Origin: Symbiodinium microadriaticum
Taxonomy: Eukaryota; Sar; Dinophyceae; Suessiales; Symbiodiniaceae
Assembly (NCBI GenBank): GCA_001939145.1
Contig: LSRX01000259.1
Coordinates: forward strand, 643,380-707,379
DNA: 64,000 nucleotides
Direction of reading: 5' to 3'
A program made the translations under genes and the position numbers. The notes beneath the pieces were generated by a model. The model did not search any database and was not told where the DNA came from. It was given only the letters and a program-made list of their open reading frames with translations. Below are positions 54,700 through 64,000 of this stretch, in pieces. Within the stretch, counting starts at the first letter, position 1. Each line of letters begins with the position of its first letter.

Positions 54700-55040
54700 T
54701 CTTCTGAGACTCCCATGATGTTCCGGGTGCTGCTGCTGTATATCTTGGCAAGGTGCCCCTTGCTGGCGTGGCTGCAGTATCGGTGGAAGATGGTGCTGCA
54801 TCTGCTGGGGCCTAGAGCGGCTAGTGGTCTGAGAGCTAAGCCGACATCGAGCCGCCAATGTTCAATGATGAAAGCATGCATTAGTAAGGATGTCACGGAA
54901 AATGTCCTCAAAAAGGCCTCCTAGAAATTCTGGATTCTTTTGTACTTCCAGATGCAGGCAGGCCTTAGGCCATCTTCGAACTGGAATACTTGTTCTTGTT
55001 CCTGGACTCCTTGCTGGCGACCCAGCTCGGAAAACGCAAG
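54700..55040 (-). CDS. candidate exons, unidentified
   Basis: The minus-strand peptide KNPEFLGGLFEDIFRDILTN (about 54960-54875) looks coding. A second stretch follows in another frame (SVTSLLMHAFIIEHWRLDVG). A short intron or frame change near 54870 would link them. No family was recognised. Confidence 0.22.
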
Positions 55041-56418
55041 TCAATAGCTCAACCAGGCAAGATCAAGCCACATCTTGGCCACTGTACATGCCAAGTGCCG
55101 CCGAAAAGCAGCTAGGTGGCAAAACTACCCTAAACCCTAACCTAAACTCACGATGTGCAGCGCAGCACACGCCGACCCGGCGCTCGTGCAACGGGAAGCA
55201 CGTTCCGAAGTTGGGCAGGCGCATGCCAGCCTCCAGGGACCGTCGATGTCTGAACCCACAGACAGCCCAGGTACAGGAACGGGTTCGAAGGTTTTAGAGA
55301 ACATATATTATGCATATTTTTTGTACATTGTATGCAATACCTATTCAAAACATAACATATGCACCATACCGTATAATACTGGATATAACATATAGCAAGT
55401 AGCTTCAAGTCTTCAGCCTAATGGGCAAAGAAGCTCAGAGCCGTACCAAAGCTATGAAAACCTCCGAGCAAATCCTACAATTTCCGACTCTTAAACCCGA
55501 AGCCTTGATTTCTGAACCCTTGAGCCGCCACAGAACTGAGACCCTGCAAGAAACCCCGCCATGGTCACGCTGCAGCGGAGCGCCGACTCCGTAAAGCGGG
55601 GCTGATCAGGGTTGCGCTCAACCCTCAACCCTATACACCCTAAAGACTATACCCGCAAAACCTACATGCTACAGCTGCGTACACGGATACTAATTACAGG
55701 GTGTCTCAAATCTTCCATGGTTTGCAGTGAATAAGTTTCGGATGTGCAATTTTACCACTGGTTTCCTTCTGGGTTTTTATAATAGAACCATTTGAACACT
55801 TGTCGAACCCCATACAAAGCCCTTAAAAGCCCTGTGAAAATGGCCTCCCCTCCAGCCCTACTTTCAATATCAAGGCCCATAGATGTCTCTCTACAAAACC
55901 CCACAAAAGTCCTGTAAATCCTATAAACCCCAACAGCAAACCATATAAATCAACAACACAACTGTAGGCTCCTACTCCCGTCGTCAGCCCCCACCTACGC
56001 CGGAGGCGCCGGAGGGCTCACAGCGGTCTCGGCTTCGAGGCGAGCGAAGAGATCCTCAGTCAGCTTTTGTTTAGAGTTTAGGCTTTAGGGTATCTGTATA
56101 GGGTTTTGTGTTTTGCTTTTGACGTGTGTTGACGTGCCTTTCCGACCGCCTGCCACGAATAGCACACACAGTTTAGGGTTTAGGGTTTAGGGTATCTGTT
56201 TTGTCGCTGGTTGCTGTTTCCTGGTTTAGCTTGGTCTAGTTATGTACTGGAACTTAGAAAACGGATATGTTCCTGTATCCCTTCTAGCGGATTTGTCTAG
56301 CATCTTTCTGCACCTGGTCTTGGGTTCGCGGTTTGAGAAACCTTAAACCTGGTTGAGGGACTTAGGGCGGGGAGGGTTTGTTGAGGACCTAACGCTTCCG
56401 GAAGTTTACGGCTTCAGA

Positions 56419-56514
56419 ATCTCTCTAAATTAGGGTCCCTTTTTAGGTCCCCAATATTATTCGGCACCCTTACAAAAAGGACCCTAAACGGGACCCTAAT
56501 ATATTATAGAGTCG
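56419..56514 (-). mobile_element. introner-like element, family A copy
   Basis: Starts TCTCTAAATTAGGGTCCC and ends with the inverted GGGACCCTAATATATTATAGA. The plus-strand core CGGCACCCTTACAAAAAGGA aligns base for base with the MCM10 intron 4 element over most of its length. No flanking exon was recognised. Confidence 0.85.
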
Positions 56515-57264
56515 ACGGATCTATTGGGGCTTGCTTCAAAGCTTGGGGATGGCGGTTAAGGGCTTCAAGGCTTCCGCGTTTGAACTTGGGCGTTTGGGAA
56601 CGGTTAAACTTCAGGGTTTAGAGTTTAAGGTTTAGGGTTTGGGGGTTTAGAAGTCCCAAGAACTTCAAGGGTTCGGGGATCATGATGCATGTATTGCATT
56701 TGTTGCCTCCTGCGTTGCTCGCATGGCATGGCGTTTGGATAGTTGTCTATCTTTTTATGTACATGCGCACATATATGTGTATTATGTATGCATATACATA
56801 TATACACACATGCATATACACATATGCATGTATACATGTGGCGAACAGACTGAATGTGAGAAGTTGAGTCCTTAGGCTGCCTTCCCCAAATACGATGTAC
56901 TGGTTTGGGGCTTTGAGTTCGGGCTTCAGCCACCGGGTGGGCTGTGTTTGTCAGGATTATATTTCACGATTGTGCTTGGGTTCGGGCCTATACAGCAAGG
57001 CGGATATGACAGGGCCCAGGCCTTAAAGCCTAATATTTCAATCCCAAACCCGAAAACTCTTAACCCTAGACCCTAAACCACTCCAAACCACTTTCCATGC
57101 CCCTAAACCCTAAACCCCTAAAAAAAACACCCCAGGCGCCGCGATCCATCGCATGAAGTCCTTGAAGCTCAGCGGAGCGCTGCCGTGAAGCTCAGCGAAT
57201 TTCGCCTCTGCTCGGCGTCTTTCTGCTGTCTTATAGGGTTTTTGTTTATTTAAGTGTCTTAGGG

Positions 57265-57585
57265 TAGAGTTTAGGCCAGTTTAGGGTTTAGGATGTAGGG
57301 TTTTAGGGTTTAGGAGTCTCAGGGTTCAGGGTTTAGTTAGGGTTTAGAAAGTATACGGTTTGACATCGCTTAACATGGATTACACTTAGCTGAAAAAGTA
57401 TAGTTTAACATAGCTTAATGGCTTGGGATTTGGGGGACTGGGGTCTGGGAGCACTCCGGCCGCCACCACGATGACCACTCTGACTAGTACGGCCATACGA
57501 GGGGAAGTAGAGAACGGTTTAGGGCTTTAGGGCTTTAGGGTTTTAGGGTTTAGGGTTTTAGGGTTTTTAGGGTTTAGGGTTCTGC
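57265..57585. repeat. telomere-like heptamer islands
   Basis: Two clusters (57265-57350 and 57520-57585) of TTTAGGG units around a TAGCTTAA-rich segment. Confidence 0.85.
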
Positions 57586-58680
57586 ACCCAACACCGCCAC
57601 CTCCCCGTACCCAACACTACCTTTGCCCTAAGAAAACCGAGGCCTTCAACGATACGAAACCGTGAACTTTCTCAAGGCAGCCACAGGACCAAGTAAAACG
57701 TCAAGTACCACCTGGAGGTACTCCAGGTCCTGGTCTTCTTCTGCTAACTTAAACTCCTCACATGAAGCAAAGAAGACCCTAAACCTGGAGCATCAAGAAG
57801 ACGAGGGACAAGCCACCCGAAACCGGAACTCCAAGCCCTAAGCCCTGGGCCAAAAACCCTAACCCAGCCTCGATAACGGTGCCATCGGTTTCAATCCTGA
57901 GAGCTCTTTTGGAAACCGTGTAAAACCTCGTAAAGACCCATGTAAGGCCCGATTAAAGTTGAGGGGTCTAAGATGGACGCTTGAGGCTTCGAAGGTTCAT
58001 GGTTTAGGCTCGCATTCAGGGTTGGCATTTCATCGTTTAGGGTTTAGATTGGCTTTAAAGTTTTAGAGATTAGGATTATCCCTGGCTTTAGGAAGCTGTC
58101 CACGTTGCTTATTTTAAGCCTTTAACAAGGGAGCTTCCTGAATTCTGGTTTAACTGGTGAAGGCAGTTGGCCTGTTCATAGATCTCGGTCCCCCTGGCCG
58201 CCGGATTAAACAGTGCCGCTGGAGTATTTTGGGGTGCAGAGTTCAGGGTGGCCCCAAGGCCCAAGATGATTACTGTAGGGTGTCGGGTTCAAGTTCCCTT
58301 CGGGAAGGCGGCGGTGGTGCTTATGAGGCCTGTGCTTCGCGAGCTCAAGGCTTGCAGGGGTAAGGGTGCCGTTCAATATCACGAGTCATGACCTTAAACC
58401 CTAAGCCCTACACCCTATTTATAGCCTATACACCCTACACCCTAAAACCGTATTGCGGTAAACCTTGGCTGGTGAAAGGTCTACTCTTCGGCGTAAAAGA
58501 TGGGGCTGCTCCCATCGTGCGCTTCGGAGTGGAGTCACGCGTTCCGTGGTTTCCTAACCCCATGTCAGATCTCAAAACTCACTCCAAGGGAAACTAAGGG
58601 TCTTTGGATTGTGGTTTAGACCAGACTTCATCCACTGCACGACCTCTACGAAAAAAAGACAACAACTTAGAAGCCCAAAG

Positions 58681-58819
58681 CTGAGGGATGTTCTGGTTAC
58701 GGTTCAGTTCTAGGTTTTTCGGCTTTTTCCCGAAAAGCCTAGAACCTGAACACGTTCTGGGTTTTTAAGGAAAAACCCCAAAACCCTAGAACCTGAACCG
58801 TAACCAGAACATCCCTCAG
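58681..58819. mobile_element. inverted-repeat element with 27-bp perfect arms
   Basis: Arms 58681-58707 and 58793-58819 are exact reverse complements beginning CTGAGGGATGTTCTGG. Inner weaker pairs around TCTAGGTTTTT, CGAAAAGCCTAGAACC and CCCTAGAACCTGAACC make a multi-step hairpin. It lies about 110 bp beyond the mTERF gene's 3' end. Confidence 0.85.
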
Positions 58820-58926
58820 GTTTCTGCGGTTTAGGGATTAGGGTGTGTAGTGCTACAGCTTGTCGGCCTGCTGAGGCCATACATACTTGAAGCCCTATAT
58901 CATCCCAGTTGGCCCCCCCTCAAAAC

Positions 58927-60381
58927 TCAGAGAGTCGCTTCTTTCGGCAAGTGTGAACTTGCGAATCTGCGGCTGAAGTCGTCCAGCCCCAAAGTCATGG
59001 CACCGGCAAGTTTGGAAAGCTGCCCGTGAGACTTTAGCAAATGCAGACGATGCTCGAGCCGAGTGTGCCGATAGCTCCAGAGCCGAGGTACTCGTGCCAG
59101 CAGCTGTGCTGCAGCTTCTCCATTGAAGAACTCTTGTAGTAAAACATGTTTCAATCTCATGTTTGAATCAATGCTGTAGCCAAGCACGTGTGGAAAGCTT
59201 GCAATCATGTTGGCAACCTGCGGCTGACTCAGGCCCAACCCTTTGATCCACTCTACTTTAGGTTTCAGATTCGCCTCAAGGCTGCAGGCGAGTATATGCG
59301 GACGCGATGCGATCACTTTGGCAACCTGCGGCTGGCTCAGGCCCAGCCCCTTGATCCATGCGACTGTTGGCTTCAGATTCGCCTCAATGCTCAAGCCGAG
59401 CACTTGCGGACGCGTTGCGATCACTTTGGCAACCTGCGGCTGGCTCAGGCCCAGCCCCTTGATCCATTCGACTGTTGGCTTCAGATTCGCCTCAATGCTC
59501 AAGCCGAGCACTTGCGGACGCGTTGCGATCACCTTGGCAACCTGCGGCTGGCTCAGGCCCAACCCCTTGATCCATGCGACGGTTGGCTTCAGATTCGCCT
59601 CAATCCTCAAGCCGAGCAGTGCAGGACACCGGTCAATCGACTTGGCAACCTGCTCTGCAGATAGGTGCATTTCCTTCTGGAGAAACTCTCGAACGTCTAG
59701 CCCGTTGTTGTCAGACTTGCCCACCAATGCTGCATCCACTGCAAAGGCTCTTGCGTGCTTGTCAAGTGGCATGTGGCCACATGCCTCTAGTCGCGAAACG
59801 AGCCCAGGGACCAGCTGATGCCGACAGCACGAAAGCAGAGAATCCAGAACTTGCCGCAGAGTCTTAAGGAGGGAGGGTGCATGCCCGGCCTGCCAGCAAT
59901 CGACCAGCACTTGCACAGACCCATCCTTCCACTGTCGCTCCTTGTGCATGATTCGAACCACGACAGATCCGGCAGGAGCGAATCGCAGAAGGGCACTTGT
60001 CTTCCGAATGTCTGTAGCCAAGCCCGGTGGCTGCATGTGACGGTAGTGGCCATCGTACTCGATGAACAGTGCTGCTCTAGCTGCTTTCAGCACACCATGC
60101 GCTGTGAAGTCCGGGCACAAGCTGCTGGAACCCCACTCCTTGCATTTCTTAACCGGGAAATCCCGGAAAGCCTTGGTAATGGGCTCACCCGGCATGAGCA
60201 GCACTGCCAGCTGCGAGAGGAGCTCTACCTCAGCCCTACTTCCGAAGACCTTCCGAGGCTGGCACCAGGCTGGCGGAGTCAAATCCGTCGAAGCCTGTCG
60301 GATAGGGAAGCTGGGATTCACACAAGGGAGTCGTATCAGGCCGCCACGACGAAGGCATCGTCTCCAGGACGAATGCTGCAT
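58927..60381 (-). CDS. DUF559/Vsr-like nuclease-type domain fused to mTERF repeats
   Basis: A single uninterrupted frame of 484 codons. Residues 1-30 are Arg-rich (SWRRCLRRGGL), suiting a mitochondrial or plastid presequence. Residues 88-146 carry CPDF (Asp91), then FIEYDGHYRH (Glu108, Asp110, His112), DIRK (Asp124) and VVRI. This is the order seen in DUF559/Vsr-like PD-(D/E)XK folds. Residues 230-410 hold mTERF units with a 36-residue period: IEANLKPTV, WIKGLGLSQPQVAKVIATRP, QVLGLS. mTERF proteins bind organelle nucleic acid and affect transcription, translation or splicing. Whether the N-terminal domain cuts DNA or RNA is unknown. A canonical catalytic Lys after Glu108 is not obvious, so it may only bind. 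It has no introns, unlike its neighbours, which may mean origin by retroposition. Confidence 0.88.
   Translation of the reverse strand: MQHSSWRRCLRRGGLIRLPCVNPSFPIRQASTDLTPPAWCQPRKVFGSRAEVELLSQLAVLLMPGEPITKAFRDFPVKKCKEWGSSSLCPDFTAHGVLKAARAALFIEYDGHYRHMQPPGLATDIRKTSALLRFAPAGSVVVRIMHKERQWKDGSVQVLVDCWQAGHAPSLLKTLRQVLDSLLSCCRHQLVPGLVSRLEACGHMPLDKHARAFAVDAALVGKSDNNGLDVREFLQKEMHLSAEQVAKSIDRCPALLGLRIEANLKPTVAWIKGLGLSQPQVAKVIATRPQVLGLSIEANLKPTVEWIKGLGLSQPQVAKVIATRPQVLGLSIEANLKPTVAWIKGLGLSQPQVAKVIASRPHILACSLEANLKPKVEWIKGLGLSQPQVANMIASFPHVLGYSIDSNMRLKHVLLQEFFNGEAAAQLLARVPRLWSYRHTRLEHRLHLLKSHGQLSKLAGAMTLGLDDFSRRFASSHLPKEATL
59250..59610 (-). repeat. 108-bp tandem coding repeats in the mTERF gene
   Basis: Three to four units of 108 bp encode the 36-residue mTERF unit. 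Adjacent units are nearly identical at the DNA level: the block CAACCTGCGGCTGGCTCAGG recurs three times on the plus strand, and a closely similar block (CTGACTC) precedes them. This implies recent duplication or gene conversion. The outer units are more diverged. Confidence 0.9.
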
Positions 60382-61999
60382 TTTCGATGTTGGATCGAGT
60401 CATGACAGCAAGCTACTCAAGCTGTCTGCTCGGCTGCGCGAGGACACAAAGATGTATACTTGTACAAGTATGCTCTTATATACTCCGCATGAATTGGAAA
60501 ACTGTGCGGGTTGTGAGCTTCGGATTTTGGGGCTTTGGCCAATCTGACCCCCAGCAACCCCAAAACTGCACCCTGGAACTCCTTGTTATACTGGAATTAA
60601 AGCCGAAACCCGAACTCGATATGATTCAATCACTTTGAGGAACAATCCCCCGTTAAGCGGTTTCCGACATTCTTTTGGTGGCATTGGCTTTGGGGCTAAA
60701 TTCGGTGTGCGAGCCTCAGGCTTCAGACTTTCAAGCCCCAAGAGCTCTGAACCCTGGAGTCGTAAGAACGTACCCCGAAAGCCTCGACCCCAAATGAAAA
60801 TCCACCTGATCCCTTAACGCCAATGTCTCAGCTTGCCAAAACCACCACAACCCTGGAACTGCAAGCCTCAAAAACCTACAACCCTACACCTCTTCGAGGC
60901 CGAGGGGCCCAATAGATGGAAGCAGAACATCGTGGAGCTCCTGCACCCATCTTTTGCGTCTTACGCCTGAAATGCCCGAAACCCTAATTCTAAAGCCCAA
61001 ATAAGCTTAAACTGTAAAACCCAAACGCTCAAGCCCTACAGCTCTACTGAACCCCTTGAGCCTGAACCCGGAGCCGACGTCTTTGAGGGTTTTGAAGAGA
61101 TCTCTAGTCCAAAGAGTCCCAGGGCCACCACTAAAAAACGTTTGAAAGCACAGTTTAAGAGTCATAAGGCCTCAGGTTTCGGATGTTCAACGTAAAGCCC
61201 ATGGTATCACAAGCACGTCGCCTTGTCCACAAACAGGCCTGTCAGCTGGGAAATCTTGAACATAAAATCACTCCTGCTCAGACCCACATCTTGCATCCTG
61301 TGGCCTAGTTGCTGACTGCCCTGGCCCAGCGAGGTTAAGCTTGTAGCTATTCTAACTATGGCAGGATTAGCTCAGAAGTGCTAAAGGACATCACAACCTT
61401 TAGCTGTCGCATCGGTTAAAAAGCTAAACCCGAAAAGCTTCAGAAGGCTTTTGGGGTGCTTGGTGGTTGCAGGGTTCCTTTAACGGCTAGTATTCCGTTC
61501 TTTAAGGATCCATTGATGTTTCATAGAACAAGGTTTCTATAAGGGGACCTCTACTGGGCCTTTCAGGGTGGATGTAGGTGCTCTCGGCGACGGCTTGGGG
61601 TTTAGAGGGATCTGGCTTGGCAGTTTAGGGGTTGGCGGTGCCACACATTTCATGAGCGTCCTTAGAACTAACATGATAGTACCGTCTTACATGATCCCTC
61701 GGGATAGTATTGTATCACAAAAAACAGCTGTACCGACTGAGAACACTACAGTTCAAGGAGCTTAAGGCTTACAATTCACAAGTCTGCCCCATCTACCTGG
61801 CCCCTACTGCTCCCTGCCAGATTCGGTTCATCGACCGAAGATAATTAAAAATACCAAAAAAACAACATTCTACACCAAGAACCTTTTGAACGCGCAAAAG
61901 CGTTCACACCCCTTGAACGTATCAAACCCTGCGACCCCCAAATCAAAACCTGTACACCAATTCTGGACAGGGTCAAACCCTCGGACCTGGATTGGCAGT

Positions 62000-62256
62000 C
62001 CGCTTCGCCCCCCTGATGCCGCTTCGAAACTCGCGACCATCTGCGCTAAGCCTTTCAGCAACCCAGCGGATGTGGGGGTAGGGGTGGCAGGCTTATTGGA
62101 CATGCGCATAGGCATAGGTTTTGAAAGGCGGGCCTTCACCAAGGTTTGCTTCGGGTTGATACTTACATTGAGCTCCAATTCGGGCCTGGATATGGGGCGA
62201 ATGAGGGGGAATACGTTATATGGCAACTCATACCGACCTGGACCACCGGCACCCAC
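62000..62256 (-). CDS. candidate exon, unidentified
   Basis: A minus-strand open stretch contains GRYELPYNVFPLIRPISRPE and, further on, GLLKGLAQMVASFEAASGG, separated by a Thr/Pro-rich segment. The plus strand is open too. Strand preference follows the window-wide bias. No family was recognised. Confidence 0.2.
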
Positions 62257-63646
62257 CGTAGAGGCAGCAAGGGAGGCCGGCTCCTGTGAGATGTGTTATT
62301 GTATTCTGATTGTTGTTCAGGCTTTCGGGGTTGGGATCTGGACACATAAAGAAGCAAACAAACAAAGAAACAATCAAACAACTTAAACATACATATAGGT
62401 GTGTGTATGGAACACACACGCACATACATACACACACGCACAAATACAAACACACAGTGTGCGTGTGTGTGTGTGTGTGCCGGCACCTTCCAGCAAAGCC
62501 TATACTGCATTCGGCTTTGAAAAGTGTGGCAGGTACTCTCCCCACGAAGGGCGCCGACACCTTGAATACTCAACGCAAGACGGATTCGACACAGATACCC
62601 AGAAGGCTGAAGTCAAGCAAAGCCCTGTGAAGTCCCTCAAGACTACAAGACTCATTCGACCAGGCACATGTCAATCCAAAGCCGTCGACATGCTGCTGAC
62701 TGGAGATGACTGCACGTGATGCAGTGGCTGACACAACAGCTAAATGGCAACAGCTTCAGTTCAGTGTGCTTGCATATGCGGCTCAAAAACAAAGGTGCCG
62801 CAAAGCGCTTGCAAGTGCTACATGTCTGTTTGTACGCATGCAAGTCCTATCCTGCGTGCTGTGCCGCCCATCAACGCTGCCATCCCGACTGATGGCAAAA
62901 CATCCGGCTGGTTTGGGGTCTACTGTAAGCCTCTACACAAGGTAAAGAAGCATGACCCCCCCTCCCCTCCCTCGCCCCCCCACTCCTCCATGAGGCTTGG
63001 CCACCAGCCCAAGATGGTGGGGGTGCCGTAGACATGCCTCAGGTGCGTGGTGTCTTTGCTCTGGGGCTCAGGCTTTAGGTTTTGGGGCTCCCTGGTTGAA
63101 TCCGAGCTCTCCCATCGACTGCACTTACTTAGCAGACGGTGAGGGTGAGGCCTTCTTAGTACACACGGGATAACACGGAGGATCAAGTTTCTCTAATCTG
63201 GCAACGTACATGCAAATGGAACACTAAACCCTAAACCCTGAACACCAAACTGCATGACGTGCATTAATAGCATTTCCGGCCAGGCGGCTCTAGGAAAGAC
63301 TGCAGTGTCAAGTTCGTTTCCGACTGCAGCGAGCGACGGACCTGTGGTCGGGCTCGTCGTCGGTGGTTCAGGGTGTCCAGCTTGTAGGTTCAGGGTTGAG
63401 ATTCTTCAGGATTCAGGGAGTCGGGGCTTTGAGTTGGGCTTGAAGTTTAGTGCTGTTGGCTTTAGGGCTTATAAGCTGAGGGCCAGAATGACATCACTCA
63501 ACATATGCCTACTGTTGAGTAAGGAAAAGAACATGACATGACTAGACAGCATGATACTACCGATAGCCGCAACATATGATTACAGAAGGTAAGCTTATCA
63601 CGTGCAAGAAAACTCATACCAGCGTTCATATTGTCCCACAGAGCTC

Positions 63647-63696
63647 TGTCAACGATAGAAACCCTGAATCCTGTCAACGATAGAAACCCTGAATCC
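63647..63696. repeat. 25-bp perfect tandem duplication
   Basis: Two exact copies of a unit starting TGTCAACGATAGAAACCC. Confidence 0.95.
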
Positions 63697-64000
63697 TGAA
63701 ACCTAAACGCCGGAAGGCCTGAACCCGAAAATCTGGCAACAGAGGTCATCCAAAGGCTTGCAGGTGTTTCATGTCAGCCCGGGGCTCGCTGCTTGCGGAG
63801 TTCATCGTGCGTTCTCCCAAGGGCATTGAGTCGAAATCCTAGGTCCTACTAAGGACGAGTCTGATGTCTACCTTCCAGGACCCTCCTTGTACCCTCAAGC
63901 AGGGGTATATGGTCCCAATGAAGGGTATTTTAGGATCTAATAGACTTAGAGGATAGATGGAGGGTCGAGGTTGGGTCCCACATTTTCTGACACTGTCGTG

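Larger units (their letters stand above)
48070..58680. other. long spacer between the small gene and the mTERF gene
   Basis: Heptamer-rich sequence, microsatellites, the family B copy and the family A copy, with weak exon candidates. A good donor context (GGTCAG|GTAAGT, near 48552) on the plus strand is isolated. Confidence 0.45.
60390..64000. other. spacer upstream of the mTERF gene
   Basis: Heptamer-rich spacer with a CA/TG microsatellite at 62395-62480. A plus-strand stretch at 62500-62940 looks partly protein-like (Cys-rich, ending near AAG|GTAAAG at 62942), but its frame and strand are unresolved. Confidence 0.4.

Noticed and set aside
59188-60405. Long plus-strand frames opposite the mTERF gene
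   Set aside because: They arise from the repetitive codon pattern of the mTERF repeats. The minus strand carries the conserved motifs.

Overview
The window looks like nuclear DNA of a dinoflagellate. Three observations support this. (1) A complete beta-tubulin gene can be rebuilt exactly (445 codons plus stop) only if its 14 introns begin with GC or GA instead of GT and end in AG before a G. That splice pattern is characteristic of dinoflagellates. (2) Every gene whose strand I can fix lies on the minus strand, as in the long unidirectional gene blocks of dinoflagellates. (3) Degenerate TTTAGGG/CCCTAAA heptamers (the plant and dinoflagellate telomere repeat) are scattered through almost every intron and spacer. 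I cannot name the species. A Suessiales-type or other core dinoflagellate is my inference.

Layout, left to right. 1-3393: spacer with two short inverted-repeat elements. 3394-11158: beta-tubulin, minus strand, 15 exons. About 15.8-18.1 kb: three exons of an ankyrin-repeat protein. 20.8-22.9 kb: a large orphan protein of about 572 residues with a hydrophobic N terminus. 24.2-27.1 kb: candidate exons of an unidentified gene. 28-38 kb: mostly heptamer-rich spacer, minisatellites and microsatellites with a few candidate exons. 38.2-38.5 kb: a tandemly duplicated exon. 43.1-45.3 kb: a replication factor MCM10 gene that I assembled from five exons. 47.6-48.1 kb: a possible small two-exon gene. 48-58.9 kb: spacer with repeats and weak exon candidates. 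58.9-60.4 kb: an intronless gene joining a DUF559/Vsr-like nuclease-type domain to mTERF repeats. 60.4-64 kb: spacer with weak exon candidates.

The most interesting signal is not a gene but several families of about 75-110 bp elements, many with terminal inverted repeats. One copy is exactly an intron of MCM10 (43254-43360), and related copies lie at 36.77, 38.17 and 56.42 kb. A second family forms MCM10 intron 1 and recurs at 49.69 kb. A third has eight copies in the window. A fourth (74 bp) has a clean 12-bp target-site duplication at 23955-24052. These behave like introners, that is, mobile elements that become introns. Two of the families share a core resembling the dinoflagellate spliced leader. 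Two other introns (tubulin intron 4, MCM10 intron 3) are bounded by longer duplications of exon sequence, which points to a second route of intron gain. No rRNA, tRNA, CRISPR array or bacterial operon structure was seen. Because exons are often 20-100 bp, more genes are probably hidden in the spacer than I can call by eye.
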